NCBI GenBank assembly: GCA_903932385.1
Contig: CAIZGA010000123.1
Span: forward strand, 1 to 15,193
DNA from: an uncultured Acidobacteriota bacterium
GTDB lineage: Bacteria > Acidobacteriota > Terriglobia > Terriglobales > Acidobacteriaceae
Length of the DNA: 15,193 nucleotides
Direction of reading: 5' to 3'
In this document: piece by piece, positions 1 through 10,925 of the stretch
Position numbering within the stretch: the stretch's first letter is position 1
Layout: each line of letters starts with the position of its first letter
Translations under genes and position numbers: made by a program
The notes under the pieces: generated by a model
Database searches by the model: none
What the model was told of the DNA's origin: nothing
The model's input: only the letters and a program-made list of their open reading frames with translations

Positions 1-66
1 GAACTTGCCGTGCAGGTGGCTGAAGCCGTATTGCCTTCGTCCTCGACTGCAAAGGGGGCGCAGTGA
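1..66 (+). CDS. C-terminal fragment of upstream gene, probably an ATP synthase b or b' subunit
   Basis: Only the last 21 codons are in the window, running in frame from base 1 to the TGA at 64-66. The visible peptide begins ELAVQVAEAVLPSSS and ends in KGAQ. A terminal helix of the ELAVQVAEAV kind, followed by a short polar tail, resembles the C-termini of F-type ATP synthase b/b' subunits. The gene lies directly before atpF and its stop overlaps the atpF GTG start by 4 bases (GTGA), which implies translational coupling and a shared transcript. Many bacteria place two b-type genes side by side, so a b' identity is reasonable, but 21 residues are too few to prove it. Confidence 0.5.
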   Translation, partial: ELAVQVAEAVLPSSSTAKGAQ

Positions 67-974
67 AAAAGTTTTTGGTGAAGAACATTGCCGCAGCGAT
101 GCTGGGCATTATGCTGCTGGGTGCGTTGGCGATGCCGGTGCGTTTGACGGCACAGGCACCCGCGCAGAATGTGGCCACGCAGCCCGCCGCACCAGCGGCA
201 CAGGCCAGCGATACCGCTACTCAGAAGCCGGATCAGGAAGAGCCGGACGAAAATGACAAGTACAAACAGTCGGCGATGGTGAAGATGATTGGCGGCTGGT
301 TTGGCTTGAGCGCCGAACGCGCCGCAGTAGTTTTCTGGGTGTTGAATTTTGCAATCCTTGCGCTGGCCATCGGCTGGGCGCTGCTGAAGGCGTTGCCCAA
401 GATGTTCCGCAGCCGCAGCGAGAGAATTCAGAAGCAGCTGGTGGATGCGCGAACGGCGACCGAGCAGGCAAATGCGCGGCTGGCCGAAGTGGAAAAGAAA
501 TTGACGAAGCTGGATGGCGAAATTGCCAGCCTGCATACCGCCGCGCAGAACGATATGGCAGGCGAAGAGAAACGGATGCGTTCGGCGCTGGAGGCGGAAA
601 AACACCGCATTCTGGCGGCTAGCGAGTTGGAGATCGCCACAGCGGCAGCCTTGGCGCAGCGGCAGTTGAAGCAGTATGCCGCAGGTTTGGCGATTGACCA
701 CGCGATCAAGGACATGGACGTGAACAGCCGGACCGAGCGGCTGATGGTGGAAGAGTTTGCTGCGGGTATCGGCGGCAGCAGCAATGGCGGCAATGGCAGC
801 AAGTCGGCAAAGGTTGCCAAAGCGGCCAAACCCACCAAGACGGAAGTCGAAGTTAAGGCTGTAAAAGCAGTTGCTGTGAAGGCAGTGAAAGTCGCGACCA
901 AGACTGCCAAGCCGAAGAAGACCACCGCCGCGAAATCGGCAGCTGTGAAAACCACTGCGGGAGGCAAGAGCTAA
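63..974 (+). CDS. atpF: F0F1 ATP synthase subunit b with signal-peptide-like N-terminus and Lys/Ala-rich tail
   Basis: Subunit b is the peripheral stalk that holds the F1 head against the membrane part of the rotary ATP synthase. The 303-residue product is nearly twice the usual ~160. Residues 1-32 look like a signal peptide (basic start, hydrophobic core, Ala-rich end). Residues 33-75 are a polar linker rich in Ala, Pro, Gln and acidic residues. Residues 86-108 form the membrane helix, containing the b-like stretch FWVLNFAILALAIGW. Residues 115-232 are a charged coiled coil. After a Gly/Ser/Asn linker (237-247) comes a tail with 16 Lys in 57 residues. The GTG start is supported by AAAGGGGG at 51-58, four bases upstream, and by the GTGA overlap with the preceding gene. 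The TAATG at 972-976 couples it to atpH. The assignment is firm from operon position, membrane helix and stalk; the function of the tail is unknown. Confidence 0.88.
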   Translation: MKKFLVKNIAAAMLGIMLLGALAMPVRLTAQAPAQNVATQPAAPAAQASDTATQKPDQEEPDENDKYKQSAMVKMIGGWFGLSAERAAVVFWVLNFAILALAIGWALLKALPKMFRSRSERIQKQLVDARTATEQANARLAEVEKKLTKLDGEIASLHTAAQNDMAGEEKRMRSALEAEKHRILAASELEIATAAALAQRQLKQYAAGLAIDHAIKDMDVNSRTERLMVEEFAAGIGGSSNGGNGSKSAKVAKAAKPTKTEVEVKAVKAVAVKAVKVATKTAKPKKTTAAKSAAVKTTAGGKS

Positions 975-1528
975 TGGCGCTGATTTCTGCACGATACGCG
1001 CGCGCGCTTGCCGAAGCCGTTGCGGAAGCCAAAATCAAGCCGGAACCTGCGGCCGAATTGCTGACAGCCTTCAATGCGGAACTGCAGGCCTCTGCGGAAT
1101 TGAATGAGGCGATGCAATCGCCCGCGATTCGCATGGATGAAAAGCTGGCCGTGCTGGATGCGGTGCTGGCCAAGCTGGTGGGCAAGCAGAAAGAAAGCCT
1201 CGTTCTGGTGCGTAACTTTATCGCTGTGCTGACCGAGCATGGCCGTGTGGGTTTTCTGCCGGAAGTGCTGGCGGAGTATCAGCGTATTGAGGATGAAAGC
1301 AACGGCGTGGCCGTGGCGGAGATAACCTCGGCGCAGGAACTGCCGACGGCGGAACGCAAGCTGCTGGAAGCGCAGATTGGCAAGATGGCCGGAGTGACGG
1401 TGCGGGCGCAGTATGCCAACGACAAGTCACTACTGGGCGGTGTTGTAGTACGGCTGGGCAGCACGATTTACGACGGCAGCGTAAAAGGCCGTCTGGACAG
1501 GCTGAAGCAGGAACTTCTGCGCGGCTGA
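974..1528 (+). CDS. atpH: F0F1 ATP synthase subunit delta
   Basis: The delta subunit (OSCP equivalent) caps the F1 head and joins it to the b-subunit stalk. The 184-residue product has the normal family length and architecture. The N-terminal helical domain starts with ISARYARALAEA, the typical family opening. The C-terminal signature at about residues 150-178 contains DKSLLGGVVVRLGSTIYDGS followed by KGRLDRL, the motif that identifies OSCP/delta proteins. The ATG shares one base with the atpF stop, so the two are almost certainly translated together; their products also contact each other. An 86-base gap separates it from atpA. Nothing is missing or truncated. Confidence 0.95.
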   Translation: MALISARYARALAEAVAEAKIKPEPAAELLTAFNAELQASAELNEAMQSPAIRMDEKLAVLDAVLAKLVGKQKESLVLVRNFIAVLTEHGRVGFLPEVLAEYQRIEDESNGVAVAEITSAQELPTAERKLLEAQIGKMAGVTVRAQYANDKSLLGGVVVRLGSTIYDGSVKGRLDRLKQELLRG

Positions 1529-1570
1529 ACGGTAGGGTATACAGGGATTTCAACGAACGAAAATCAGTTG

Positions 1571-3147
<1,577 letters not shown>

Positions 3148-3150
3148 GCC

Positions 3151-5765
<2,615 letters not shown>

Positions 5766-5768
5766 CCC

Positions 5769-6206
5769 ATGGCAGAGACGGGCAACAACACGGGCAAACT
5801 CGCTGTGCGGCTGGTGACGCCGGACCGCGTGCTGGTGGAGTGCCTGGCCGACGCGGTGGAACTGCCGTCGAGTGCTGGGTACATGGAAGTGCTCTACGGG
5901 CATGCGCCGCTGCTGAGCGACCTGGGCGCGGGGCTGGTCACGCTGCACGGTACCGATGCCGGCGTGGACACGAAATACTTTGTCTCGCAGGGATTTGTGG
6001 AAGTGCTGCCTGGACAGGTGACTATCCTGGCCGAAATGGCACTGCATCCTGAGGAACTGGATGCTTCTGCTGCACGCGAGCAACAAGCTGCAGGCGAAGC
6101 CGCATGGCATGGTGCCGGCGACGATGCCGCAAACTACGATGCGGCAAACGCCATCATCCGCGAGGCCGAAGCGAATATTGCCGCCGCGGAAACCAGCAAA
6201 CACTAA
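5769..6206 (+). CDS. atpC: F0F1 ATP synthase subunit epsilon
   Basis: Epsilon binds the foot of gamma and in many bacteria inhibits ATP hydrolysis through its C-terminal helices. The N-terminal beta-sandwich (about residues 10-92) is recognisable: LAVRLVTPDRVLVE at 11-24, then GYMEVLYGHAPLLSDLGAG at 37-55, and FVSQGFVEVLPGQVTILAE at 71-89. The C-terminal part (96-145) is Ala/Asp/Glu-rich and contains only two Arg and one Lys, whereas inhibitory epsilon C-termini are usually rich in Arg. The 145-residue length is close to normal. It starts 3 bases after atpD and is the last gene of the operon; a terminator follows 20 bases after its stop. Confidence 0.95.
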   Translation: MAETGNNTGKLAVRLVTPDRVLVECLADAVELPSSAGYMEVLYGHAPLLSDLGAGLVTLHGTDAGVDTKYFVSQGFVEVLPGQVTILAEMALHPEELDASAAREQQAAGEAAWHGAGDDAANYDAANAIIREAEANIAAAETSKH

Positions 6207-6226
6207 GCCAACAAAGAACCAAAATC

Positions 6227-6257
6227 AAAAGCCCCGGCGCTATGCTGGGGCTTTTTT
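6227..6257 (+). terminator. Intrinsic terminator of the ATP synthase operon, possibly bidirectional
   Basis: A 12-bp stem (AAAAGCCCCGGC at 6227-6238 pairing with GCTGGGGCTTTT at 6244-6255, with one G-T wobble) has a 5-base loop and continues into a run of six T (6252-6257). It follows atpC by 20 bases. On the other strand the same hairpin ends in four T, directly after the convergent gene that stops at 6272, so it may serve both. Confidence 0.92.
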
Positions 6258-6271
6258 GTGTACGGCTTAGC

Positions 6272-7927
6272 TCAATCAAGTGGGCTGTGCGTGTCTACGT
6301 TGCTGTGGATGCCATGGTTCGGGTCATACACAATGTGCAGCAGGTTGTCGTGATAGTCAATGCTGATGACGAGATCGCGCAAGGTGTCATAGCCGATAAA
6401 TCCGGCGATGTCCACACCGGTGAAGTTGGAGATGCGTGTGGTGTCAATGGAGTTCGCCCAGATGACATGCTTGCGCACGGCGCCGAACTGCAGCGTAATG
6501 GAATCGGCGGTGTAGGACTGCTTCACCTTGCCGGAGAGGCCATAAATTTCATCCTCGCTTTTGCCCACCTTCGTAACCTCGCGTGCCGCATTTACGCCGA
6601 TGAGATTGGAATATGCGCCGGTGTCCAGAATGAAAAACTTCTGCGGACCGCCGTTCAGGCTGGTGGGTACTAGCAGCATGTGGTTGTTGCGCAGGATCGG
6701 CGTCCAATCCTTGGTTTGCGGAGTCAGGACACGATCACGCGGTGCCGCCGCAGGGTCATAGCTATTGACGGCATCACCGCCATCGATGGTGAGGTATTTG
6801 TGTGATGGCGTTTCGCCGGGGCGAACCGGCAGCGGCGACAGTTGAATGCGGCTGCTCGGCATATCCACGGTGACCAGATACGTGCTGAATACATCTGTGC
6901 CGATGAGTCCAGACGAAGCGTGTTGCGGAAACTTTGCGTCGACAATATCTACGTCACAGTTGCGAAACTCCATCTTGCCGATGCGAATGCTGTCAACGTG
7001 CGCAACATGTGCGGTGGATGCCCGCTCATCTCCGATGCCGCCGGCGGAGAATTTCAATTGCGGCTTCAATCCCAACAGGGCGAGAGAGTCGCTAAAGATT
7101 GTGATGCCGCTGGCTCCGGTGTCCACCTGAATCAGCTCACTGTGTCCGTTGAAGCTGATGCGCATACCGACGCCGCTTACCGGATCCTGCGGCCCTGTCT
7201 GTACGGGAAGCAGCGGTATGGTGGCAGAGTCAACTTCGTTCACGGCTTCACAGTGGTCATGCTGATGGGTTTCAAGTGCCTGTAAGGCTTCATTCGTCCG
7301 GGCGCGTTTGTCGTCACTCAGGCTCTTGTCATTCACGCGGGCCTTCAGTTCGGTCATCAGCTGCGCTTCCTGCTCAGCCTCCGGCTTGGTGGACTCCCAG
7401 GCATTCTCAATATGCGGGTCGTTCGTCGCCATGGCGTGTGCGATTTGCAGCTGTCCGTAGGCACTGGCAAAGCGGCCCATTGAGTAGAGGATTCTGTATG
7501 CGTCAAAACGCGCAATGGCGTTGCAGGGCGCAGCAGCGGCGGTGTTGATGGAGGTAACGGCCGCGCGCAGGTCTCCCTGACGAAACTGCAACTCGCCCAG
7601 CACGGTCAGCGCTGCCGGGTCCTGTGGATGCTGCTGCAGATAGCCCTGCAATAGCTGCGTGACATCAGCATATTTGCCTTGGTGCAGCAGCGTGCGCGCC
7701 AGGCCGGCGACCGCTTTGCTGCTGTGTGTGGAGTCAAAATCTGCACGGTAGAGTCTTTCCGCATCGGTCAGGTTGTTCTCAGCATAGGCGCGCGCCGCCG
7801 GTGAGTCTGCACTGGGATCCTGCGGGCACTGCTGTGCGAGTGCGGTTGCGGCCAGGAACATGGAGAATGCGATGAAAAAGTAAACGTGGCGCAAAGAAAT
7901 GCGGAAGGGGAGGCGCAACAGGAACAT
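6272..7927 (-). CDS. Exported TPR protein with two retropepsin-like aspartyl protease domains
   Basis: The 551-residue product begins with a Sec-type signal peptide (hydrophobic core FFIAFSMFLAATALA, likely cut before QQCPQD near residue 32), so it probably acts in the periplasm or outside. Residues about 40-200 are helical and resemble TPR repeats (GLARTLLHQGKYADVTQLLQ, then ALTVLGELQFRQGDLRAAV). Two aspartyl-protease-type halves follow. The first has VDTGASGITIF with Asp269 and ends with GLIGTDVF near 340. The second has ILDTGAYSNLIG with Asp435 and ends with GFIGYDTL near 509. Each half thus keeps both the DTGA and the family's hydrophobic-Gly block, so an internally paired, pepsin-like active site is possible. 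The ATG at 7927 is preferred over an in-frame TTG at 7933 because AGAGG lies six bases before the ATG but directly abuts the TTG. The substrate is unknown, and the domains might only bind peptides. The methyltransferase gene upstream ends 64 bases away on the same strand. Confidence 0.85.
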   Translation of the reverse strand: MFLLRLPFRISLRHVYFFIAFSMFLAATALAQQCPQDPSADSPAARAYAENNLTDAERLYRADFDSTHSSKAVAGLARTLLHQGKYADVTQLLQGYLQQHPQDPAALTVLGELQFRQGDLRAAVTSINTAAAAPCNAIARFDAYRILYSMGRFASAYGQLQIAHAMATNDPHIENAWESTKPEAEQEAQLMTELKARVNDKSLSDDKRARTNEALQALETHQHDHCEAVNEVDSATIPLLPVQTGPQDPVSGVGMRISFNGHSELIQVDTGASGITIFSDSLALLGLKPQLKFSAGGIGDERASTAHVAHVDSIRIGKMEFRNCDVDIVDAKFPQHASSGLIGTDVFSTYLVTVDMPSSRIQLSPLPVRPGETPSHKYLTIDGGDAVNSYDPAAAPRDRVLTPQTKDWTPILRNNHMLLVPTSLNGGPQKFFILDTGAYSNLIGVNAAREVTKVGKSEDEIYGLSGKVKQSYTADSITLQFGAVRKHVIWANSIDTTRISNFTGVDIAGFIGYDTLRDLVISIDYHDNLLHIVYDPNHGIHSNVDTHSPLD

Positions 7928-7933
7928 TCTCAA

Positions 7934-7938
7934 CCTCT
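7934..7938 (-). promoter_or_regulatory. Ribosome binding site that decides the protease start
   Basis: Read on the - strand, AGAGG at 7938-7934 lies six bases before the ATG at 7927-7925. The TTG at 7933-7931 touches it directly and so is an unlikely start. Using the ATG removes two residues from the longest reading frame. Confidence 0.65.
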
Positions 7939-7991
7939 GTTGGTAAGGGTAGTTGGATTTCAGTGAGGTGAGTGTACCGGGGAGGACGTCT

Positions 7992-8849
7992 TTACGCCAA
8001 CCATTTTTTTAGCCGCTTCTGCATTACGGCGATGGCCTGCGGATTCGAGTCCATCAGCAGAAAGCGGCGGTTATTTTTTGCGGCTGCTTCGCCCAGCGTG
8101 CCGCTGCCGGCAAAGAAATCGAGACACAAATCGCCGGGGCTGGAGTGGACGCGGACGATGCGTTCAAGAATGCCCAGTGGCTTCTGCGTTGCGTAGCCGG
8201 TCTTTTCTTTTCCGGTAGGGGAAACGATGGTGTGCCACCAGACATCGGTGGGAGTTTTTCCGCGCGCAGCTTTTTCTGCACCAACCAGCCCAGGCGCCAT
8301 GTAAGGAATGCGGTCGCTGTTGTCGAGATTGAAAACGTAGCGCGAGGGATGGCGCGTGTACCAGAGGATGTTGTCGTGTTTCGCCGGCCATTTTTTCTTC
8401 GAGCGCGCGCCGTAGTCATATGCCCAGATGATTTCATTCTGAAAGCAGTCGCGGCCGAAGATTTCATCCAGCAGGATTTTGCAGTAGTGAACTTCGCGGT
8501 AATCAATGTGGAAGAAAAGCGAGCCGGTGGGCGAGAGGATGCGGTGCGCCTCCACCAGCCGCGGACGCAGGTAGGCGAGATAGTCATCGAAGGTGTCGTT
8601 GTAGGCGGTCTCGCTGAGCTTTTCTGTGCGGTAGCGCGCGCCTTTGAATCCGGTGCGGTCGCCGGCTTCATCGCGGATGGTTTTTATCTGCTGGCGGCGT
8701 TGTTGTCGGCCGGTGTTGAAGGGCGGGTCAATGTAGATGAGCGGCACGCTGCCCGATGCAAGTTCGCGCAGGAGCGGCAGGTTATCGCCGGCGAGGACCT
8801 GGTTGGCTGCGGCGGCTGGGCTACCAGACTTTCTGCTGCGCGGGGGCAT
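7992..8849 (-). CDS. Site-specific DNA methyltransferase, beta class (N6-adenine or N4-cytosine), apparently orphan
   Basis: The 285-residue product transfers a methyl group from S-adenosylmethionine to an exocyclic amino group in DNA. The catalytic motif IV is YIDPPFNTG (DPPF at 41-44), with the preceding GDNLPLLREL typical of the family. The SAM-binding motif I lies near the C-terminus (DFFAGSGT at 244-251), preceded by TQKPLGILERIVR (221-233). The order IV, target-recognition region (roughly 130-210), then I defines the beta class. Residues GSLFFHIDYREVHYCKILLDEIFG (109-132) also match Mod-type adenine methylases. No restriction endonuclease, specificity subunit or other modification gene is nearby, so a housekeeping or epigenetic role, or a decayed system, is more likely than active restriction. 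There is no clear ribosome binding site before the ATG. The target site cannot be read from the sequence. Confidence 0.9.
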   Translation of the reverse strand: MPPRSRKSGSPAAAANQVLAGDNLPLLRELASGSVPLIYIDPPFNTGRQQRRQQIKTIRDEAGDRTGFKGARYRTEKLSETAYNDTFDDYLAYLRPRLVEAHRILSPTGSLFFHIDYREVHYCKILLDEIFGRDCFQNEIIWAYDYGARSKKKWPAKHDNILWYTRHPSRYVFNLDNSDRIPYMAPGLVGAEKAARGKTPTDVWWHTIVSPTGKEKTGYATQKPLGILERIVRVHSSPGDLCLDFFAGSGTLGEAAAKNNRRFLLMDSNPQAIAVMQKRLKKWLA

Positions 8850-8947
8850 GGTTTGAAAGTAACAGATGCGGCGGGCAAGGAAAATCCTTATGCTGCAGCG
8901 GTTTGCTCCTGATATGGGTAACCGTTGGAGTACTGCATAGAAGTTGC

Positions 8948-8977
8948 ATGGCAGCGGGGCGCAATGTTGTGTATGTT
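8948..8977 (+). promoter_or_regulatory. Candidate promoter for the PP2C phosphatase gene in the divergent gap
   Basis: The 136-base gap 8850-8985 separates two divergent genes and must hold at least one promoter. On the + strand ATGGCA (8948-8953) and TATGTT (8972-8977), 18 bases apart, each match 4 of 6 consensus bases. They would start transcription within a base or two of the ATG at 8986, which has no Shine-Dalgarno sequence. I found no convincing promoter for the - strand methyltransferase gene. Weak evidence. Confidence 0.25.
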
Positions 8978-8985
8978 TTTACTGA

Positions 8986-9843
8986 ATGGTTGTTTCAGGG
9001 TCAGAGACGTTTCAGTTCTCCGCGATTTCCGATCGAGGTCGGTTGCGTAGCGGGAATGAGGATGCTTGCGGGCATGATGCCGCGCTGGGTTTGTTTGTGG
9101 TGTGTGACGGCATGGGTGGCGCAGCTGCCGGTGAAGTCGCAAGCCGCATGGCCGTGCAAAGCATTCTGGAGTACTGGCGCAAGGCCGTCGGCGCGAAGGA
9201 TGACTCCGACAAGCCGGCTGAGACGACCGATACAAAATCAAAATCCCATAGAAAAATTGCAGATGCATCAGGCACAGAGGATGCAGATAGTATTCGCGTG
9301 CGGCTGCGTGCGGCCATTCAGGAAGCGAATGATCGCATCCTGCGCCGCGCCTCCCGCGATGCCAAGCTGCACGGCATGGGTACCACGGCGTTGGCCATGT
9401 ATGTGCAGCATGTGAATGACAAGACTCGGGTGTGGCTGGCGCATGTGGGAGACAGCCGCTGTTATCGCTGGCGGCAGGGAACTATTCATCAACTGACGAT
9501 GGACCATTCGCTGGTGGAAGAACAGGTGCGACTGGGGCATCTGACCGCCGAACAGGCAGAGCAATCACCCTTCCGCAATGTGATTACGCGTGCCGTGGGT
9601 GCGACGGAATCGTTGGACACGGATGTACATACCGAGTTGGCAAGTGCGGGAGATATCTACCTGCTGTGTACCGACGGGCTGACGCGCGAGTTGGATGAAG
9701 CGCGGATTGCATCCATCATTTCTGCGCATGTGCAGACCGACTCCAAGAAGCCGATGGAAGCGGCTTGCGAGGAACTGGTGCAGGCGGCAAATGAGCATGG
9801 TGGGCGGGACAACATCACCTGTATACTGGTGCGCGTCGGCTAA
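8986..9843 (+). CDS. PP2C-family Ser/Thr protein phosphatase (Stp/PrpC type)
   Basis: This metal-dependent phosphatase removes phosphate from Ser/Thr residues, usually reversing Hanks-type kinases. The 285-residue product has all PP2C motifs: SDRGRLRSGNEDA (15-27), VVCDGMGGAAAGE (38-50, metal ligands Asp41 and Gly42), GMGTTALAMYV (130-140), HVGDSRCYRW (153-162), a LTMDHSLVEEQVRLGHLT flap segment (170-187), NVITRAVGA (198-206), LLCTDGLT (227-233, Asp230) and GGRDNITCILV (272-282, Asp275). A polar insertion at about 66-105 (Lys, Asp, Ser, Thr-rich) enlarges one loop. There is no signal peptide or membrane segment, so it is cytoplasmic. No kinase gene is in the window. The ATG at 8986 has no visible ribosome binding site, but no better start exists. 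The next gene begins 38 bases downstream, suggesting one transcript. Confidence 0.94.
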   Translation: MVVSGSETFQFSAISDRGRLRSGNEDACGHDAALGLFVVCDGMGGAAAGEVASRMAVQSILEYWRKAVGAKDDSDKPAETTDTKSKSHRKIADASGTEDADSIRVRLRAAIQEANDRILRRASRDAKLHGMGTTALAMYVQHVNDKTRVWLAHVGDSRCYRWRQGTIHQLTMDHSLVEEQVRLGHLTAEQAEQSPFRNVITRAVGATESLDTDVHTELASAGDIYLLCTDGLTRELDEARIASIISAHVQTDSKKPMEAACEELVQAANEHGGRDNITCILVRVG

Positions 9844-9881
9844 ACCAGCAACTTTCAGGCCGCATGCGAGAGTAATTTCCG

Positions 9882-10886
9882 ATGAAATCAAGAATGATGT
9901 TTTCAGCATTGCTGCTTGCAGCCATGACGGTGACGATGTGTCACGCCCAACAGAGCAGCGGTCATCTGTTGGTGGACCAGAAGGGCGACATGAGTCTGGC
10001 GATTGTGGACCCGGCGGCTGGGCGGGTGATTGCCAGCGTGCCCGAGGGCGGCAACACCGGGCATGAAGTGGCTGGGTCGGCCGATGGCAAGCTGGCGTAT
10101 GTGCCGGTGTATGGCGACTCCGGCGTGGGCAAACCGGGCACCAACGGCACCAATATGGTGGTGATTGATATTGCCACCGCCAAAGTGGTGGGCAATGTGG
10201 ACTTTGGCCACGGCGTGCGTCCGCACTGTGCAGTTTTTGGCCCGAAGGATGGCCTGCTGTATGTGACCACCGAGATTGACCACACGGTCAGCATCATTGA
10301 TCCGAAGACACTGAAGATTGTGGGCAGCATCGACACGGGCCAGCCGGAGTCGCACATGCTGGCGATTTCGCACGACGGCCGCTTTGGCTACACGGCGAAC
10401 GTCGGCGCGGGTACTGTTTCTGTGCTGGACCTGCAGAAGCGCAAGCTGGTGAAGATCCTGCCGGTAACGCGCCAGGTGCAGCGTATTTCAATTTCGATGG
10501 ACGACAGCAAGGTCTTCACTTCGGATGTGGACAAGCCGCGTTTGGCGGTGCTGGATACGCACACCGGAGCGGTGAGCCAGTGGATTGACCTGCCCGGCCA
10601 CGGCTATGGCAGCGCAGTGACGAGCGACGGCAAATGGCTGCTGATTGCCATTGAAGATGCGAGCAAAGTGGCTGTCATCAACCTGAAGACGATGAAGCTG
10701 GCCACAACGATTGATACTCCGGTGGCGCCGCAGGAAGTGCTGATTCGCCCCGATGGCAAAGTGGCGTATGTCTCCTGCATGGGGGCCAAGCAGGTGGTGG
10801 CAGAGTTCAGCGTGGGCGGCTGGAAGGTGACGCGGCTGATTGCCACTGGCAAGGCAACTGACGGCCTGGGATGGGCAGGGAAGTAG
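9882..10886 (+). CDS. Exported YVTN/YncE-type beta-propeller protein
   Basis: The 334-residue product starts with a signal peptide (MKSRMMFSALLLAAMTVTMC, likely cut after CHA at 20-22), so it is exported; the Cys is not in a good lipobox. The mature part consists of blade-like repeats of about 40 residues. Recurrent elements are a turn before a VxVIDxxT-like strand and a following GxI/V strand: VVIDIATAKVVGNV (93-106), VSIIDPKTLKIVGSI (136-150), VSVLDLQKRKLVKIL (179-193), LAVLDTHTGAV (221-231) and VAVINLKTMKLATTI (263-277). Between them come S.DG(K/R)...Y turns such as SHDGRFGYTAN. This matches seven-bladed YVTN/cytochrome-D1-like propellers, whose members often bind other proteins or ligands. 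No catalytic residues are apparent. It sits between the phosphatase (38-base gap) and the metallo-hydrolase (39-base gap), probably in one operon. Confidence 0.85.
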   Translation: MKSRMMFSALLLAAMTVTMCHAQQSSGHLLVDQKGDMSLAIVDPAAGRVIASVPEGGNTGHEVAGSADGKLAYVPVYGDSGVGKPGTNGTNMVVIDIATAKVVGNVDFGHGVRPHCAVFGPKDGLLYVTTEIDHTVSIIDPKTLKIVGSIDTGQPESHMLAISHDGRFGYTANVGAGTVSVLDLQKRKLVKILPVTRQVQRISISMDDSKVFTSDVDKPRLAVLDTHTGAVSQWIDLPGHGYGSAVTSDGKWLLIAIEDASKVAVINLKTMKLATTIDTPVAPQEVLIRPDGKVAYVSCMGAKQVVAEFSVGGWKVTRLIATGKATDGLGWAGK

Positions 10887-10925
10887 CGACAGCTTCTCCA
10901 CAAGCATTGGCGGTATTCTGGAGTT

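Noticed and set aside
5..256. 83-codon + strand ORF at the left edge
   Set aside because: It overlaps atpF out of frame, and the atpF frame has a strong ribosome binding site and recognisable protein features.
9882..9947. Lipoprotein signal on the propeller protein (VTMC at residues 17-20)
   Set aside because: The residue before Cys is Met, not Gly, Ala or Ser, so it is a poor lipobox; an ordinary signal peptidase I site after CHA fits better.
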